This document shows, piece by piece, positions 8,284 through 17,443 of a DNA stretch of 64,000 nt. Under the pieces are notes generated by a model. That model did no database searches. It was not told the DNA's origin and saw nothing but the letters and a program-made list of their open reading frames with translations. Source of the stretch: Dyella sp. A6 (GTDB lineage Bacteria; Pseudomonadota; Gammaproteobacteria; Xanthomonadales; Rhodanobacteraceae). Every line of letters starts with the position of its first letter. The first letter of the stretch is position 1. Position numbers and translations under genes: made by a program. The DNA is taken from the NCBI RefSeq assembly GCF_036320485.1, contig NZ_CP132911.1, positions 186,001-250,000 of the forward strand, read 5' to 3'.

Positions 8284-10611
8284 ATGGCAATGAAACCTGC
8301 ACAAGGCCGACGATCTGAGCTGGACTGGCGCAGCCTGTTGCCTCTGGCGCTCGCCACGCTGTTCCTGCTGGGCGGGCTGTTCTGCGCATGGCAGACCTGG
8401 CTGATTGCCGATCAGGGACGGGCGATGGCGCAGGCCCGCGCGGCACAGAGCCAGGCGGCAAAAGAGCTTGCAGCCGAGCTTGCGAGCGAACGCGCCGATG
8501 TAGCCAAGGTGCTTGCGAGCGTCGACCCGGTGATGCTGCAGAACAGTCCGGCACAGGCCGTGACCTGGCTGAAACAGCGTCTGCCACAGGTGCTCCAGCT
8601 GGACCTCTACAGCGGTAGCCTGAATGAGGTGCTTCACGCGAATTATCGCCAGTTCGGATACGCCAAGGCGGCGCAGTTGATGGCGGCCCAGGATGCCGAT
8701 GGCGTGCCGCCGATGCAGACCCTGTTCCATGGCGCTCACGATCGGCGCATGAGTCTGGTGATGCCGCTGGGCTCGCCCGATCAGCCGCTGGCGTGGGCCT
8801 GGATCGAACTGCCATTCGCGCCGCTGGGGCATCGTTTCGACACGGTTCGGGTGCCGGCAGGCAAACTGCTGCTGCAACAGAACAGCGATGGCGGCCCCAT
8901 GCTGCTGTCGTCGAGAGGCTACTCCAGCGGCGAAGCCGAGACGTCCAGTGTGACGGTGCCCGGCAGCACGCTGAGCATTGCGATCGTGCCGCCGGGAGCC
9001 TACATCGTGTTGCCCCACACATTGTGGTTGGCGGTGCTGCTCAGCCTGTTGGGTCTGGGTGGCGGTATCTACCTGTTGAAGTGGCGTGCGCGGATGCGTG
9101 CATCGCACGCCCGGCCGGATCCACTCATCGAGGAGCTTGTTGTGCCTGAACCCGTTATCCCGTCGCCCAAGGTCAAGGTGGCAACCCGGCCGGTGGCGAC
9201 CGCCAAGCCGCCAGCGGTGAGTCCGGCCGAGATCGATTCGAGCATATTCCGCGCCTACGATGTGCGCGGGGTCGTCGGCAAGACGCTGACCGCCGAGGTG
9301 GCCAGGCTGCTGGGTCAGGCCATTGGTGCGGTGATGCGCGAAAAGGGACTGCACGAGATCGTGGTCGGGCGCGATGGCCGTCTGTCGGGCCCGGAGCTGG
9401 CCGGTGCGCTGGGTGAAGGATTGCGCTCGGCCGGCATCGACGTGATCGACATTGGTGCGGCTCCGACCCCGGTGGTCTATTTCGCGGCCTATCGTTTCAA
9501 TACGGGCAGCTGCGTGGCCGTCACGGGCAGTCATAACCCGCCCGATTACAACGGCTTCAAGATCGTGGTCGGTGGCGAAACGCTGTCCGAGGATGCGATC
9601 CAGGATCTTTATCGTCGGATTGTGTCTGGCGCACTGGAGCACGGCGGCGACCAGGGTGGCCTGCGCCACGTCGACACGGTGCCCGAATACATCGAGCGGA
9701 TCGCTTCGGATGTACAGGCCGAGCGTAGCCTCAAGGTCGTGGTGGACTGCGGCAACGGCATTCCGGGCGCGGTCGCGCCGCAGGTGCTGGAGTCCATCGG
9801 TTGCGAGGTCCTGCCGCTTTATTGCGAGGTGGATGGCACCTTCCCCAACCACCATCCCGATCCGTCCGACCCGCATAACCTCGAGGATCTGATCCTGGCG
9901 GTGAAGCAGTCCGGGGCGGACCTGGGCGTGGCCTTCGATGGCGATGGCGACCGCCTGGGGGTGGTGACCAAGGACGGCGAAATCATCTTCCCCGACCGTC
10001 TGCTGATGCTGTTTGCGCGCGATGTGCTCTCGCGCCAGCCGGGCGCCACCATCATCTATGACGTGAAGTGCACGGGTCATCTGCGCGGTCAGGTGCTCGA
10101 TGCCGGCGGCAGCCCGCTGATGTGGCGTACGGGCCATTCGCTGATCAAGGCGAAGATGCGCGAGACCGGCGCCGAGCTGGCCGGCGAGATGAGCGGCCAC
10201 TTCTTCTTCAAGGAGCGCTGGTACGGTTTCGACGACGGCATCTATGCCGGGGCGCGGCTGCTGGAAATCATTGCCGGCGATCCGGAGGAGCGTACGCCCG
10301 AGGAGATCTTCGCCACGCTGCCGAAGGGGGTGTCCACGCCAGAGCTGAAGATCGAGATGAGCGAAGGCGAGCATTACCGCTTCATCGAGCAGTTCAAGGC
10401 CAAGGCAACGTTCGACGATGCAACCCTGGTCACGATCGATGGTGTGCGTGCCGACTGGGCGGATGGTTGGGGTCTGGTGCGTGCGTCCAACACCACGCCG
10501 GTGCTGGTGCTGCGCTTCGATGCGGACAGCCCGGAGGCACTCAAGCGCATCCAGCATGTCTTCCGGACCCAGTTGCGGGCCATCGACCCGAAGCTGAAAC
10601 TTCCTTTCTGA
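8284..10611 (+). CDS. algC: phosphomannomutase/phosphoglucomutase with membrane sensor-like N-terminus
   Basis: A 775-residue protein whose C-terminal part (about 318-775) is a complete alpha-D-phosphohexomutase interconverting mannose- or glucose-6-phosphate and the 1-phosphates for sugar-nucleotide, LPS and exopolysaccharide synthesis. The phosphoserine loop is TGSHNPP (residues 414-420, Ser416), the Mg loop is DGDGDR (552-557) and the sugar loop is GEMSGH (634-639). The first 300 residues are different: one membrane segment at about 18-38, a coiled-coil-like stretch, a periplasmic-sized domain, a second membrane segment at about 245-267, and a linker. This resembles the long form of pseudomonad AlgC. 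It may tie enzyme activity or location to an extracytoplasmic signal (inference). In pseudomonads argB follows dut-algC; here it does not. Confidence 0.9.
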   Translation: MAMKPAQGRRSELDWRSLLPLALATLFLLGGLFCAWQTWLIADQGRAMAQARAAQSQAAKELAAELASERADVAKVLASVDPVMLQNSPAQAVTWLKQRLPQVLQLDLYSGSLNEVLHANYRQFGYAKAAQLMAAQDADGVPPMQTLFHGAHDRRMSLVMPLGSPDQPLAWAWIELPFAPLGHRFDTVRVPAGKLLLQQNSDGGPMLLSSRGYSSGEAETSSVTVPGSTLSIAIVPPGAYIVLPHTLWLAVLLSLLGLGGGIYLLKWRARMRASHARPDPLIEELVVPEPVIPSPKVKVATRPVATAKPPAVSPAEIDSSIFRAYDVRGVVGKTLTAEVARLLGQAIGAVMREKGLHEIVVGRDGRLSGPELAGALGEGLRSAGIDVIDIGAAPTPVVYFAAYRFNTGSCVAVTGSHNPPDYNGFKIVVGGETLSEDAIQDLYRRIVSGALEHGGDQGGLRHVDTVPEYIERIASDVQAERSLKVVVDCGNGIPGAVAPQVLESIGCEVLPLYCEVDGTFPNHHPDPSDPHNLEDLILAVKQSGADLGVAFDGDGDRLGVVTKDGEIIFPDRLLMLFARDVLSRQPGATIIYDVKCTGHLRGQVLDAGGSPLMWRTGHSLIKAKMRETGAELAGEMSGHFFFKERWYGFDDGIYAGARLLEIIAGDPEERTPEEIFATLPKGVSTPELKIEMSEGEHYRFIEQFKAKATFDDATLVTIDGVRADWADGWGLVRASNTTPVLVLRFDADSPEALKRIQHVFRTQLRAIDPKLKLPF

Positions 10612-10627
10612 GGCTTGCCCTGGAAGG

Positions 10628-10653
10628 GCAGGGGGCGCGCAACGGCCCCCTGC
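10628..10653. terminator. hairpin between convergent algC and DUF4124 gene
   Basis: A perfect 9-bp GC-rich stem (10628-10636 with 10645-10653) with an 8-base loop lies in the short gap between two converging genes. There is no T run, so it may be a weak or Rho-aided bidirectional stop. Confidence 0.4.
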
Positions 10654-10660
10654 ACACCGG

Positions 10661-11311
10661 TCAGTAACCGCGGTCCTGCTTTTCCTTCGCCTTCAGCTCG
10701 ATGAAGTGCTGCAGCTGCTGGGCCTGCTGTTGCTTCAGCGCGGCACGGTCGCTCTGCTGCTGGGCCAGTGTCGCCCGCTGCGTACTCACGACGTTGCGTT
10801 GGGCCGAGATGCGGTCGGTGAGGAACTTGGGTACCGGTTCCTTGCCGTTCTGGAGATCCGCGGCGCGAGCCAGCAGCTGGGCCAGGGATTGCTCCTGGCT
10901 GTGCAGGTTGATCTTGGTGTCATCGATCTGTTCGTCGACGCCTTCCATGGTTTGTTGCAGTGCCTTCTCGTAGGCGGCCGCTGTGGGGTAGGTGTTGAGC
11001 AGTTGGATGTCGTTGCGCTCGTTCTGTGCGGCCACGCGTCGTGCGGCCGACTGTTGCGCGGCGAGTTTCTGCGCGGCGATACGCTCCTGGGGCGAAAGCG
11101 TCTTTTCCACGTGCTGGATCACCATGCCTTGGTTGTTCAGCACGTCGTAGCCGTATTTGATCGCGCTTTCGCTGAGGCTGTCGCTGAAATGCGGGAGCCC
11201 TTTGGCATCGACCCAGCGATAGCGGATGCCGCTGCCCTGGAGCTGCTGTGCATGGGCTGTCAGGCTGCATGTGAGTGCAGCGAGCGCGACAACCAGAACC
11301 TGTGTACGCAT
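10661..11311 (-). CDS. DUF4124-domain periplasmic protein
   Basis: I start this 216-residue protein at the ATG at 11311, which has a GGAGGGAG ribosome site just upstream and a clear signal peptide (MRTQVLVVALAALTCSLTAHA). The mature N-terminus carries the DUF4124 signature, a YRWVDAKGLPHFSD-type strand. The remainder is Gln/Ala-rich and predicted mostly helical, likely a coiled coil, with no catalytic motif. It should be periplasmic. DUF4124 proteins are abundant in xanthomonads but have no assigned function. Confidence 0.85.
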   Translation of the reverse strand: MRTQVLVVALAALTCSLTAHAQQLQGSGIRYRWVDAKGLPHFSDSLSESAIKYGYDVLNNQGMVIQHVEKTLSPQERIAAQKLAAQQSAARRVAAQNERNDIQLLNTYPTAAAYEKALQQTMEGVDEQIDDTKINLHSQEQSLAQLLARAADLQNGKEPVPKFLTDRISAQRNVVSTQRATLAQQQSDRAALKQQQAQQLQHFIELKAKEKQDRGY

Positions 11312-11391
11312 GTATCTATCTCCCTCCCTGCGCGAGTATAGCCCGCGCATGATGCCGGCGCGGGACATCGGTCACGTCCCGGCGCCCCGGT

Positions 11392-12039
11392 TCAGCCCTG
11401 CACGCCGTAACGTTCGCGATAGGCCACCAGCCGTGCATGCTCAGCGGCCAGTTCGGGGCGTTCGCCGGCATAGGCGAGTACATCGGCCAGGCTGGTGATG
11501 GCGATCACCGGAATGCCGTGGTCGCGCTGGACCTCCTGCGCTGCCGACAGGTCGCCCTGGCCGCGTTCCTGCCGGTCCAGCGCAATCAGCACGCCTGCCG
11601 GTTCGGCACCGTGTGCGCGGATCAGCGCCAGCGATTCGCGGACCGCGGTGCCGGCAGTCATGACGTCGTCGACGATCAGCACGCGGCCCTTCAGCGGTGC
11701 ACCGACCAGTACGCCGCCCTCGCCATGGTCCTTGGCCTCCTTGCGGTTGTAGGCCCAGGGCAGGTCGCGCTGGTGCTGGTCGGCCAGCGCGATGGCGGTG
11801 GCGGCGGCCAGCGCGATGCCCTTGTAGGCCGGTCCGAACAGCATGTCGGCCTCGACGCCTGACTTCATCATGCTGGCGGCGTAGGCACGCCCCAGCCGGG
11901 CCAGCGACGCGCCGGAGTCGATGCGCCCCATGTTGAAGAAATACGGGCTCTGCCGACCGGACTTCAGGGTGAACTCGCCGAAGCGGAGCACTTCGCGTTG
12001 CAGGGTCAAGTCGATGAAATCACGCTGGTAATCGTGCAT
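11392..12039 (-). CDS. pyrE: orotate phosphoribosyltransferase
   Basis: A 215-residue PyrE that joins orotate to PRPP to make OMP, the fifth step of pyrimidine synthesis. The PRPP loop is [13 protein letters not shown], and the N-terminal [17 protein letters not shown] block is typical of the gamma-type enzyme. The ATG at 12039 (MHDYQRDFI) gives the standard length; the frame stays open upstream but without similarity. It is divergent from xthA; in enterobacteria pyrE is also near nucleases. Confidence 0.96.
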   Translation of the reverse strand: MHDYQRDFIDLTLQREVLRFGEFTLKSGRQSPYFFNMGRIDSGASLARLGRAYAASMMKSGVEADMLFGPAYKGIALAAATAIALADQHQRDLPWAYNRKEAKDHGEGGVLVGAPLKGRVLIVDDVMTAGTAVRESLALIRAHGAEPAGVLIALDRQERGQGDLSAAQEVQRDHGIPVIAITSLADVLAYAGERPELAAEHARLVAYRERYGVQG

Positions 12040-12181
12040 GGGGCGCTCTCTTGGGGACGGTGGGCGCTGCGGGGTCTGCGCAGGGCGGCTTTGCATGGTA
12101 ACGCGAGGCCGTGGGCCAGGTGGCAGGGCACAGGCGCCAGGGTGTGGTTGCTATGATGCCCGCATTGTCACAGGAGTCCGC

Positions 12182-12952
12182 ATGCGCATCATCAGCCTGA
12201 ACGCCAACGGCATCCGCTCGGCTGCGAGCAAGGGCGTGTTCGAATGGTTGCGCGGCCAGCGCGCCGACGTCGTCTGCCTGCAGGAGACCAAGGCGCAGGA
12301 AGAGCAGCTTGCCGATCCGATGTTCCGTCCCGACGGGCACCATTGTTTTTACCGCGATGCCACCAGCAAGAAGGGCTACTCCGGTGTGGCGATCTATGCC
12401 CGGCGCGAGCCCGACGAGGTGCTGACCGAGCTGGGCTGGGACGAATTCGACAACGAGGGCCGCTACATCGAGGCGCGTTTCGGCAAGCTGAGCGTGGTGT
12501 CGCTGTACTTTCCGTCGGGCTCCTCCGGCGAGGAGCGGCAGCAGTTCAAGTTCCGGGCGATGGACTGGATCGCGCCGATCTTCGACGAGTGGCGCGGAAG
12601 CGGTCGCGACTATGTGATCTGCGGCGACTGGAACATCGTACGTGGCGAGAAGGACATCAAGAACTGGAAGTCGAACCAGAAGAATTCGGGTTGCCTGCCG
12701 GAGGAGCGCAGCTGGCTCAACACCCTGGTCGATGCCCATGGCTGGGTGGACAGCTACCGCACGCTGCACCCAGAGGGGCAGGACTACACGTGGTGGTCGA
12801 ACCGTGGCCGGGCGCGGGAGAACAATGTGGGGTGGCGCATCGACTACCAGATCTGCACGCCCGCGCTGGGCGATCGCCTGAAAGCCTGCTCGATCTATCG
12901 CGACCAGCGCTTCTCCGACCATGCTCCGTACACCGTCGACTATGCCGACTGA
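12182..12952 (+). CDS. xthA: exodeoxyribonuclease III
   Basis: A 256-residue endonuclease/exonuclease/phosphatase-fold enzyme that cuts at abasic sites and removes 3' blocking groups in base excision repair. Key motifs are SLNANGIR, the metal ligand in CLQETK, YFPSG, the GDWN pair and the catalytic histidine in SDHAPY. AGGAG at 12172-12176 supports the ATG at 12182. The C-terminus overlaps the start of the permease gene by 11 bases, so they are co-transcribed. Confidence 0.95.
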   Translation: MRIISLNANGIRSAASKGVFEWLRGQRADVVCLQETKAQEEQLADPMFRPDGHHCFYRDATSKKGYSGVAIYARREPDEVLTELGWDEFDNEGRYIEARFGKLSVVSLYFPSGSSGEERQQFKFRAMDWIAPIFDEWRGSGRDYVICGDWNIVRGEKDIKNWKSNQKNSGCLPEERSWLNTLVDAHGWVDSYRTLHPEGQDYTWWSNRGRARENNVGWRIDYQICTPALGDRLKACSIYRDQRFSDHAPYTVDYAD

Positions 12953-14195
12953 GTCCGTCTCACCAGCACCTGGTCGCCACTGGCGTATCTTCAGCGTTGG
13001 TCTGCTCGGTTTCTCTTCAGGGCTGCCGCTGGCCTTGTCCGGCAGCACCTTGCAGGCATGGTTCACCACGGCGGGGATGAGCCTGCGCGATATCGGCTGG
13101 ATCACGGTCATCGGCCAAGCGTATGTGTACAAGTTCCTCTGGGCGCCCCTGCTCGACAGAATGCGGCTGCCGTGGCTCGGACGCCGCCGTGGCTGGGTCT
13201 TGCTGATGCAGGTCGTCTGTGCGCTGGCACTGTTCGACATGAGTTTCCACACGCCCCAAGGGGCGGCCGGTACGCTGGCTTTCCTGGCGGTCGTGCTGGC
13301 ATTCGCTTCGGCGACTCAGGACATCGCCTACGACGCCCATCGAACTGACCTGCTTCGGCCCGAGGAGCGAGGCCCGGGCATCGGCCTGATGCAAGTCGGG
13401 TATCGACTTGCGATGCTAGTGTCTGGCGCCTTCGCACTGATTTTGGCCGATCGGGTGGGTTGGGGCTGGACCTATCGCGCGATGGGCTGCCTCATGCTGG
13501 CGGTGACCGCCGTGACCGTTTTCTCGCCCGATGCTCCGGACGAACAACCGGCACGCAGTTTTACCGAGGCGGTGGTTGAGCCATTCGCCGACCTGTTTCA
13601 CCGCTACGGCAAGCTGGCCTTTGCCTGGCTGCTTTTTGTGGTGCTTTATAAGCTGTGCGACGCATTCGCGCTCTCGCTGTCCACTACGTTCCTTTTGCGG
13701 GTGCCGAAATTTTCGCTGACCCAGGTCGGTACGGTCAGCAAGACCTTCGGCCTGGCGGCCGGCCTGCTTGGAGCCGTTGGCGGCGGGTGGCTGGTGACGA
13801 AGATGCGCCTGTACCCTGCGCTCTTGATACTGGGAATTTGCCAGGCGCTGGTGAATCTGGGCTACATCGTGCTCGTGCATAGCGGGCCGGACGTGAGTGT
13901 GATGGCCGCGGTGGTGTCCGCCGAGTATTTCTTCAGCGGTCTGGGCAGTACGGCATTCGTAGTGCTCGTGACAGCACTCTGCAATGTACGGTACTCGGCC
14001 ACTCAGTTCGCGCTGCTGTCGGCTTTGGCGGCCATTGGACGGGTGTTCCTGGGCCCGGTGGCCGCCTGGCTGGTGCCCCAGGTCGGGTGGTCCACCTTTT
14101 TCCTGATCACGGCGCTGTCAGCGATACCCGGTCTTCTGCTTGTCGTCGCCATGCGGGGCGCGATCGGTGGTGCCGAGAAGACTCGGGTGCATTGA
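12942..14195 (+). CDS. ampG: AmpG-like MFS permease
   Basis: A 417-residue, about 12-segment major facilitator of the AmpG type, which imports GlcNAc-anhydroMurNAc muropeptides for cell-wall recycling and thereby signals beta-lactamase induction. The N-terminal block GFSSGLPLALSGSTLQAW and the DAHRTDLLRPEERG loop are characteristic. I use the ATG at 12942 inside the end of xthA; an in-frame ATG at 12921 is possible. Two genes downstream is anmK, which acts on the same recycling pathway, supporting the assignment. The exact substrate range is inferred. Confidence 0.85.
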   Translation: MPTESVSPAPGRHWRIFSVGLLGFSSGLPLALSGSTLQAWFTTAGMSLRDIGWITVIGQAYVYKFLWAPLLDRMRLPWLGRRRGWVLLMQVVCALALFDMSFHTPQGAAGTLAFLAVVLAFASATQDIAYDAHRTDLLRPEERGPGIGLMQVGYRLAMLVSGAFALILADRVGWGWTYRAMGCLMLAVTAVTVFSPDAPDEQPARSFTEAVVEPFADLFHRYGKLAFAWLLFVVLYKLCDAFALSLSTTFLLRVPKFSLTQVGTVSKTFGLAAGLLGAVGGGWLVTKMRLYPALLILGICQALVNLGYIVLVHSGPDVSVMAAVVSAEYFFSGLGSTAFVVLVTALCNVRYSATQFALLSALAAIGRVFLGPVAAWLVPQVGWSTFFLITALSAIPGLLLVVAMRGAIGGAEKTRVH

Positions 14196-14335
14196 GTGCA
14201 TGGTCTTCAAGGCATGGAACACGAATTCGCATGCGAACTGGATCGTGCTTCGCTCGATCAGCACTTGTATGTCCTGCCAGCTACGCATCAACATGAACGG
14301 CACAGGGGGCATGACGTGGCTGTGGAGCAACGCCG

Positions 14336-14647
14336 ATGCCTGATCTCACCATCAAGCACATCGACAACCTCATGGCCGAGCGCATCAAGTCGCTGGCCAA
14401 GGGACGCCGCTGGTCGATCAACGACGTGGTGCTGCATGCATTGCGACATGGCCTGGGTATGTCCGACGGGTCCAACATCTTCGCCGAGACCATGCTCGAT
14501 CCGGGCGCGATGACCGTGCTCAGCGGTCAGTGGGATGCCAGCGAGAAAGCGGCCTTCCAGGACGCGATGCAGGCCTTGGCGCAGGCACCCTCCGAGCAGC
14601 TGGCACCCGGCAATCTCGACGACGTCCTGCTCGAAGATCCGAAGTGA
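14336..14647 (+). CDS. solitary ribbon-helix-helix (Arc/FitA-like) protein
   Basis: A 103-residue protein whose first 45 residues read as an Arc-type ribbon-helix-helix: the strand DLTIKHID followed by two helices (LMAERIKSLAKGRR and SINDVVLHALRHGL). The rest is acidic and lacks known motifs. Such proteins are usually antitoxin-like DNA-binding autorepressors, but no PIN-domain or other toxin gene lies beside it: the next gene is anmK on the other strand. GGAG at 14324-14327 supports the ATG. It may be an orphan antitoxin or a small regulator; the function is not known. Confidence 0.7.
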   Translation: MPDLTIKHIDNLMAERIKSLAKGRRWSINDVVLHALRHGLGMSDGSNIFAETMLDPGAMTVLSGQWDASEKAAFQDAMQALAQAPSEQLAPGNLDDVLLEDPK

Positions 14648-14668
14648 CCCGGAGCCGGTTTCCGTCGG

Positions 14669-15790
14669 TTATGGGCGATGGGCGGCGTGGATCGCGCCCA
14701 GCACTCTCGGGCCGCGCGCACCGGTAACGGCCGGCAGGTTGCCGGGGCGCCCAAGCAGGCGCTGGCGGGCCAGCCAGGCAAAGGCGTTGGCCTCCAGGTA
14801 ATCCGGGTCGATGCCCACTGTGGCAGTGCTGATGACGCGGCGCGGTGCCAGCAAGGCCCCCAGCCGGTTCATCAATACCGGATTGTGCACACCGCCACCG
14901 CAGACCAGCACATCCTCGGCCGATGACGCATGTGCAAGGATGGATTCCGCCACGCTTTGCGCCGTCAACTCGAGCAGCGTGGCCTGTACGTCGGCGGCGG
15001 GCAGCGTGGTCGCGCCTGGGTGTCTCTCCAGCCAGTCCAGATGAAAATGTTCGCGCCCGGTGCTCTTGGGTGGCGGCTGTGCGAAATAGGCATCGGCCAG
15101 CAGCGCCTGCAGCAGGTCGGCATGAACGTGACCGCTGGCGGCAAACCGGCCGTCGCGATCGAACGCCTCGCCGCGATGGCGCAGGCACCAGGCATCGAGC
15201 AGTCCGTTCGCCGGGCCGGTGTCGAAGCCGAGCACGCTGCCGTCGGCGCCGAGTGTCGTGATATTCGCGATGCCACCAAGGTTGAGCACCACTCGTGCGT
15301 GGCCGGGCCGGGCCAACAGCATGGCGTGCAGTGCTGGCAACAGCGGGGCGCCCTGACCGCCGGCGGCCACATCAGCGCGGCGGAAGTCTGCGACGACATC
15401 GATGCCACAGCGTTCGGCGATCACGCTGGGGTCGCCCACCTGCAGGGTGAACGGGTGCTCGCCCTGTGGACGGTGTCGCAGGGTCTGTCCATGCGAACCG
15501 ATCGCCCGAACGGCTGATGCCGGTGTGCCGCTTTGCTGTAGCAGTTGCAGGACGGCATCGGCAAAACAGGCGCCGATGGCGACGTCGAGGCGGCCGTAGG
15601 CATCAAGATCCAGTCGGGTCTGGTCCTGTGCCACGGCGAGAATGCGCTCACGCAGCGCATCGGGCCAGGGGTGGACCAGGGCGTCGACCGGTTGCGGCAT
15701 GTCCTGATCGAATCGCACCAGTGCCGCGTCGACGCCGTCGGCGCTGGTGCCGGAAATCAGGCCGATATAGAGCGCAGATTCGTCATCCAT
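14669..15790 (-). CDS. anmK: anhydro-N-acetylmuramic acid kinase
   Basis: A 373-residue AnmK of the ASKHA fold. It cleaves and phosphorylates 1,6-anhydroMurNAc to MurNAc-6-phosphate with ATP, in peptidoglycan recycling. The N-terminal YIGLISGTSADGVDAALV phosphate-binding block, the LNLGGIANIT loop and the VCGGGVHNPVLM motif are diagnostic. I use the ATG at 15790; a TTG at 15811 would add seven residues and overlap the M23 peptidase gene stop. It follows that peptidase gene closely on the same strand, so the two probably form an operon. Confidence 0.95.
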   Translation of the reverse strand: MDDESALYIGLISGTSADGVDAALVRFDQDMPQPVDALVHPWPDALRERILAVAQDQTRLDLDAYGRLDVAIGACFADAVLQLLQQSGTPASAVRAIGSHGQTLRHRPQGEHPFTLQVGDPSVIAERCGIDVVADFRRADVAAGGQGAPLLPALHAMLLARPGHARVVLNLGGIANITTLGADGSVLGFDTGPANGLLDAWCLRHRGEAFDRDGRFAASGHVHADLLQALLADAYFAQPPPKSTGREHFHLDWLERHPGATTLPAADVQATLLELTAQSVAESILAHASSAEDVLVCGGGVHNPVLMNRLGALLAPRRVISTATVGIDPDYLEANAFAWLARQRLLGRPGNLPAVTGARGPRVLGAIHAAHRP

Positions 15791-15807
15791 GCGAACAGGA
15801 CTTTCGC

Positions 15808-17259
15808 TCAATTGTCGCTGGCGGTGTTCGGGCTCTTCTCACGCGCCATCTGGTAATGCCGGTTGACCACGTTGAGCTGCGCCAGCTCCGGCTTCACCAC
15901 GGTGGCTTTGAAAATGGCCAGCTGTGCCGAGGGCAGGGGGTTGGGTTTTGGCATCGTCACGGTCAGTGGGTTGACTGGCCGGCCGTTGATGCGCACCTCG
16001 TAGTGCAAATGTGGCCCGGTGGCCCAGCCGGTTTCGCCGACGTAGCCGATGACCTGGCCCTGTTCCACGTGCGAGCCGACATGCAGGCCGGGCGCGAATC
16101 GCGACATATGCCCATAGCCGGTGCTGTAGGCAGGCGTGTTGCGGATGCGGATATAGCGACCATAGCCACGCACCCAGCCACGGATCGTGATGACGCCGTT
16201 GCCGGCGGCGTGGATCGGCGTGCCCATGGGTGCGGCCAGGTCGACGCCGGCGTGCAGGTGTTCGCTGTGCAGCACCGGGTCCATGCGCATGCCGAAGCGC
16301 GAGGAGATGCGCGAGAACTTCAGCGGCGTGCGCAGCAGTGCTTTCTGCAGCGGTCGTCCGTCCTCGCTGTAGTAGGCATAGTTGCCATCGGACTTCTTGT
16401 AGCGGAATGCGGTGAAGTGATGACCGTTGTTGACGAACTCGGCGGCGATGATGTTACCGCTGTGCAGATATCTGCCGTCGCGCCAGACGTTGTCGTAGAT
16501 CACGGTGAAGCTGTCGCCCGGTCGCACTTCGCGCGCCAGGTCGATGTCGAACTTGAACACGTCGGCCAGCTTGATCACCATCGCGTCGCTGAGGCCGGCG
16601 CGGGCGGCAGCGGCGAACAGCGAGTTGTGGATGACGCCGCGCGCGATTTCCTGGCGTACCTCCAGCTCGCGCTGCTCGCTGGAGACCACGGGCTGCCCGC
16701 TGACGAAGCGCACGACGGTGCGGGTGTCCACGTTCTTGTCGAAACGGAAGCCCTGCAGTTCGCCCGCAGGCCCGAGCAGGAAGCCAAACTCTTCACCCGG
16801 GTGGATCATGCGCAGCTGGGTCGGGTCGCTGGTTGCCTGGACGATCTGGTTCAGGTCCGTGAGGCTTGCGCCCTGACTCTGGAAGATATCGGAGAGGGTC
16901 TGTCCCGGCTTTACGCGCACGACATGCCAGGCTTCGGTGTGAGGCTGGTCGCTGATCGATGCGGTGGACAGTTTCGGAACCGCGAGCGGGAGCAGCGTGT
17001 GTGCAACGGCCGGCGCGGTCGGTCGCATGGCACTGGCCCAGGCCGGAATCAGGATGCCGGAAAGCAGCGTGATCAACAGGGCGGTGCCCGCCAGCATCCA
17101 GCGTTCGCGGTGCCAGCGGATCGGTTCGGCCTCGGTATGCGCGGGGCTGCTCAATGACCAGTGCGCGCAGCGCTGATAGAAGTGGGAGTGGCGACGTTGC
17201 GTCTTGCGACAGATCGCGCGCTTGCGCATCACGCGCCTGCCCCGTTTGCCCTCACCCAT
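15808..17259 (-). CDS. M23 family murein metallopeptidase
   Basis: A 483-residue MepM-like D,D-endopeptidase acting on peptidoglycan in the periplasm. A basic N-terminus and one membrane anchor (about residues 57-77) precede a LysM-like/OapA-type region (VVRVKPGQTLSDIF) and a C-terminal M23 (LytM) domain. The zinc ligands appear as HAGVDLAAP (H and D) and HLHYEV in the last 130 residues. I use the ATG at 17259; an upstream frame exists but lies inside the promoter. A sigma-70 promoter is at 17302-17331. The downstream partner is anmK, linking cell-wall cutting with recycling. Confidence 0.92.
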   Translation of the reverse strand: MGEGKRGRRVMRKRAICRKTQRRHSHFYQRCAHWSLSSPAHTEAEPIRWHRERWMLAGTALLITLLSGILIPAWASAMRPTAPAVAHTLLPLAVPKLSTASISDQPHTEAWHVVRVKPGQTLSDIFQSQGASLTDLNQIVQATSDPTQLRMIHPGEEFGFLLGPAGELQGFRFDKNVDTRTVVRFVSGQPVVSSEQRELEVRQEIARGVIHNSLFAAAARAGLSDAMVIKLADVFKFDIDLAREVRPGDSFTVIYDNVWRDGRYLHSGNIIAAEFVNNGHHFTAFRYKKSDGNYAYYSEDGRPLQKALLRTPLKFSRISSRFGMRMDPVLHSEHLHAGVDLAAPMGTPIHAAGNGVITIRGWVRGYGRYIRIRNTPAYSTGYGHMSRFAPGLHVGSHVEQGQVIGYVGETGWATGPHLHYEVRINGRPVNPLTVTMPKPNPLPSAQLAIFKATVVKPELAQLNVVNRHYQMAREKSPNTASDN

Positions 17260-17301
17260 GTTCAGCCGCCCCGCTGCGCTACAAAGTATCAACCGGCAGG
17301 T

Positions 17302-17331
17302 ACCATAGCGAGCTTGTGTAAAGGGCGTCAA
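17302..17331 (-). promoter_or_regulatory. sigma-70 promoter of the M23 peptidase-anmK operon
   Basis: On the minus strand, TTGACG (17326-17331) and TATGGT (17302-17307) are separated by 18 bases, placing the transcript start about 35 bases before the chosen ATG at 17259. Confidence 0.6.
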
Positions 17332-17443
17332 TGCCTTTTTTATCAATGGTTTGCGCGGCGCTTCTGATTAACGCACAATTAACGGCAACAACACGCTACC
17401 CGCCCTGGGTCGTGTGACCCCACTCCCACATTTCGAGGATTGC

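Noticed and set aside
14196..14335. Short frame beginning near 14226 upstream of the RHH gene (possible lost toxin)
   Set aside because: It runs out of frame through the RHH gene and shows no toxin motif; treated as spacer.
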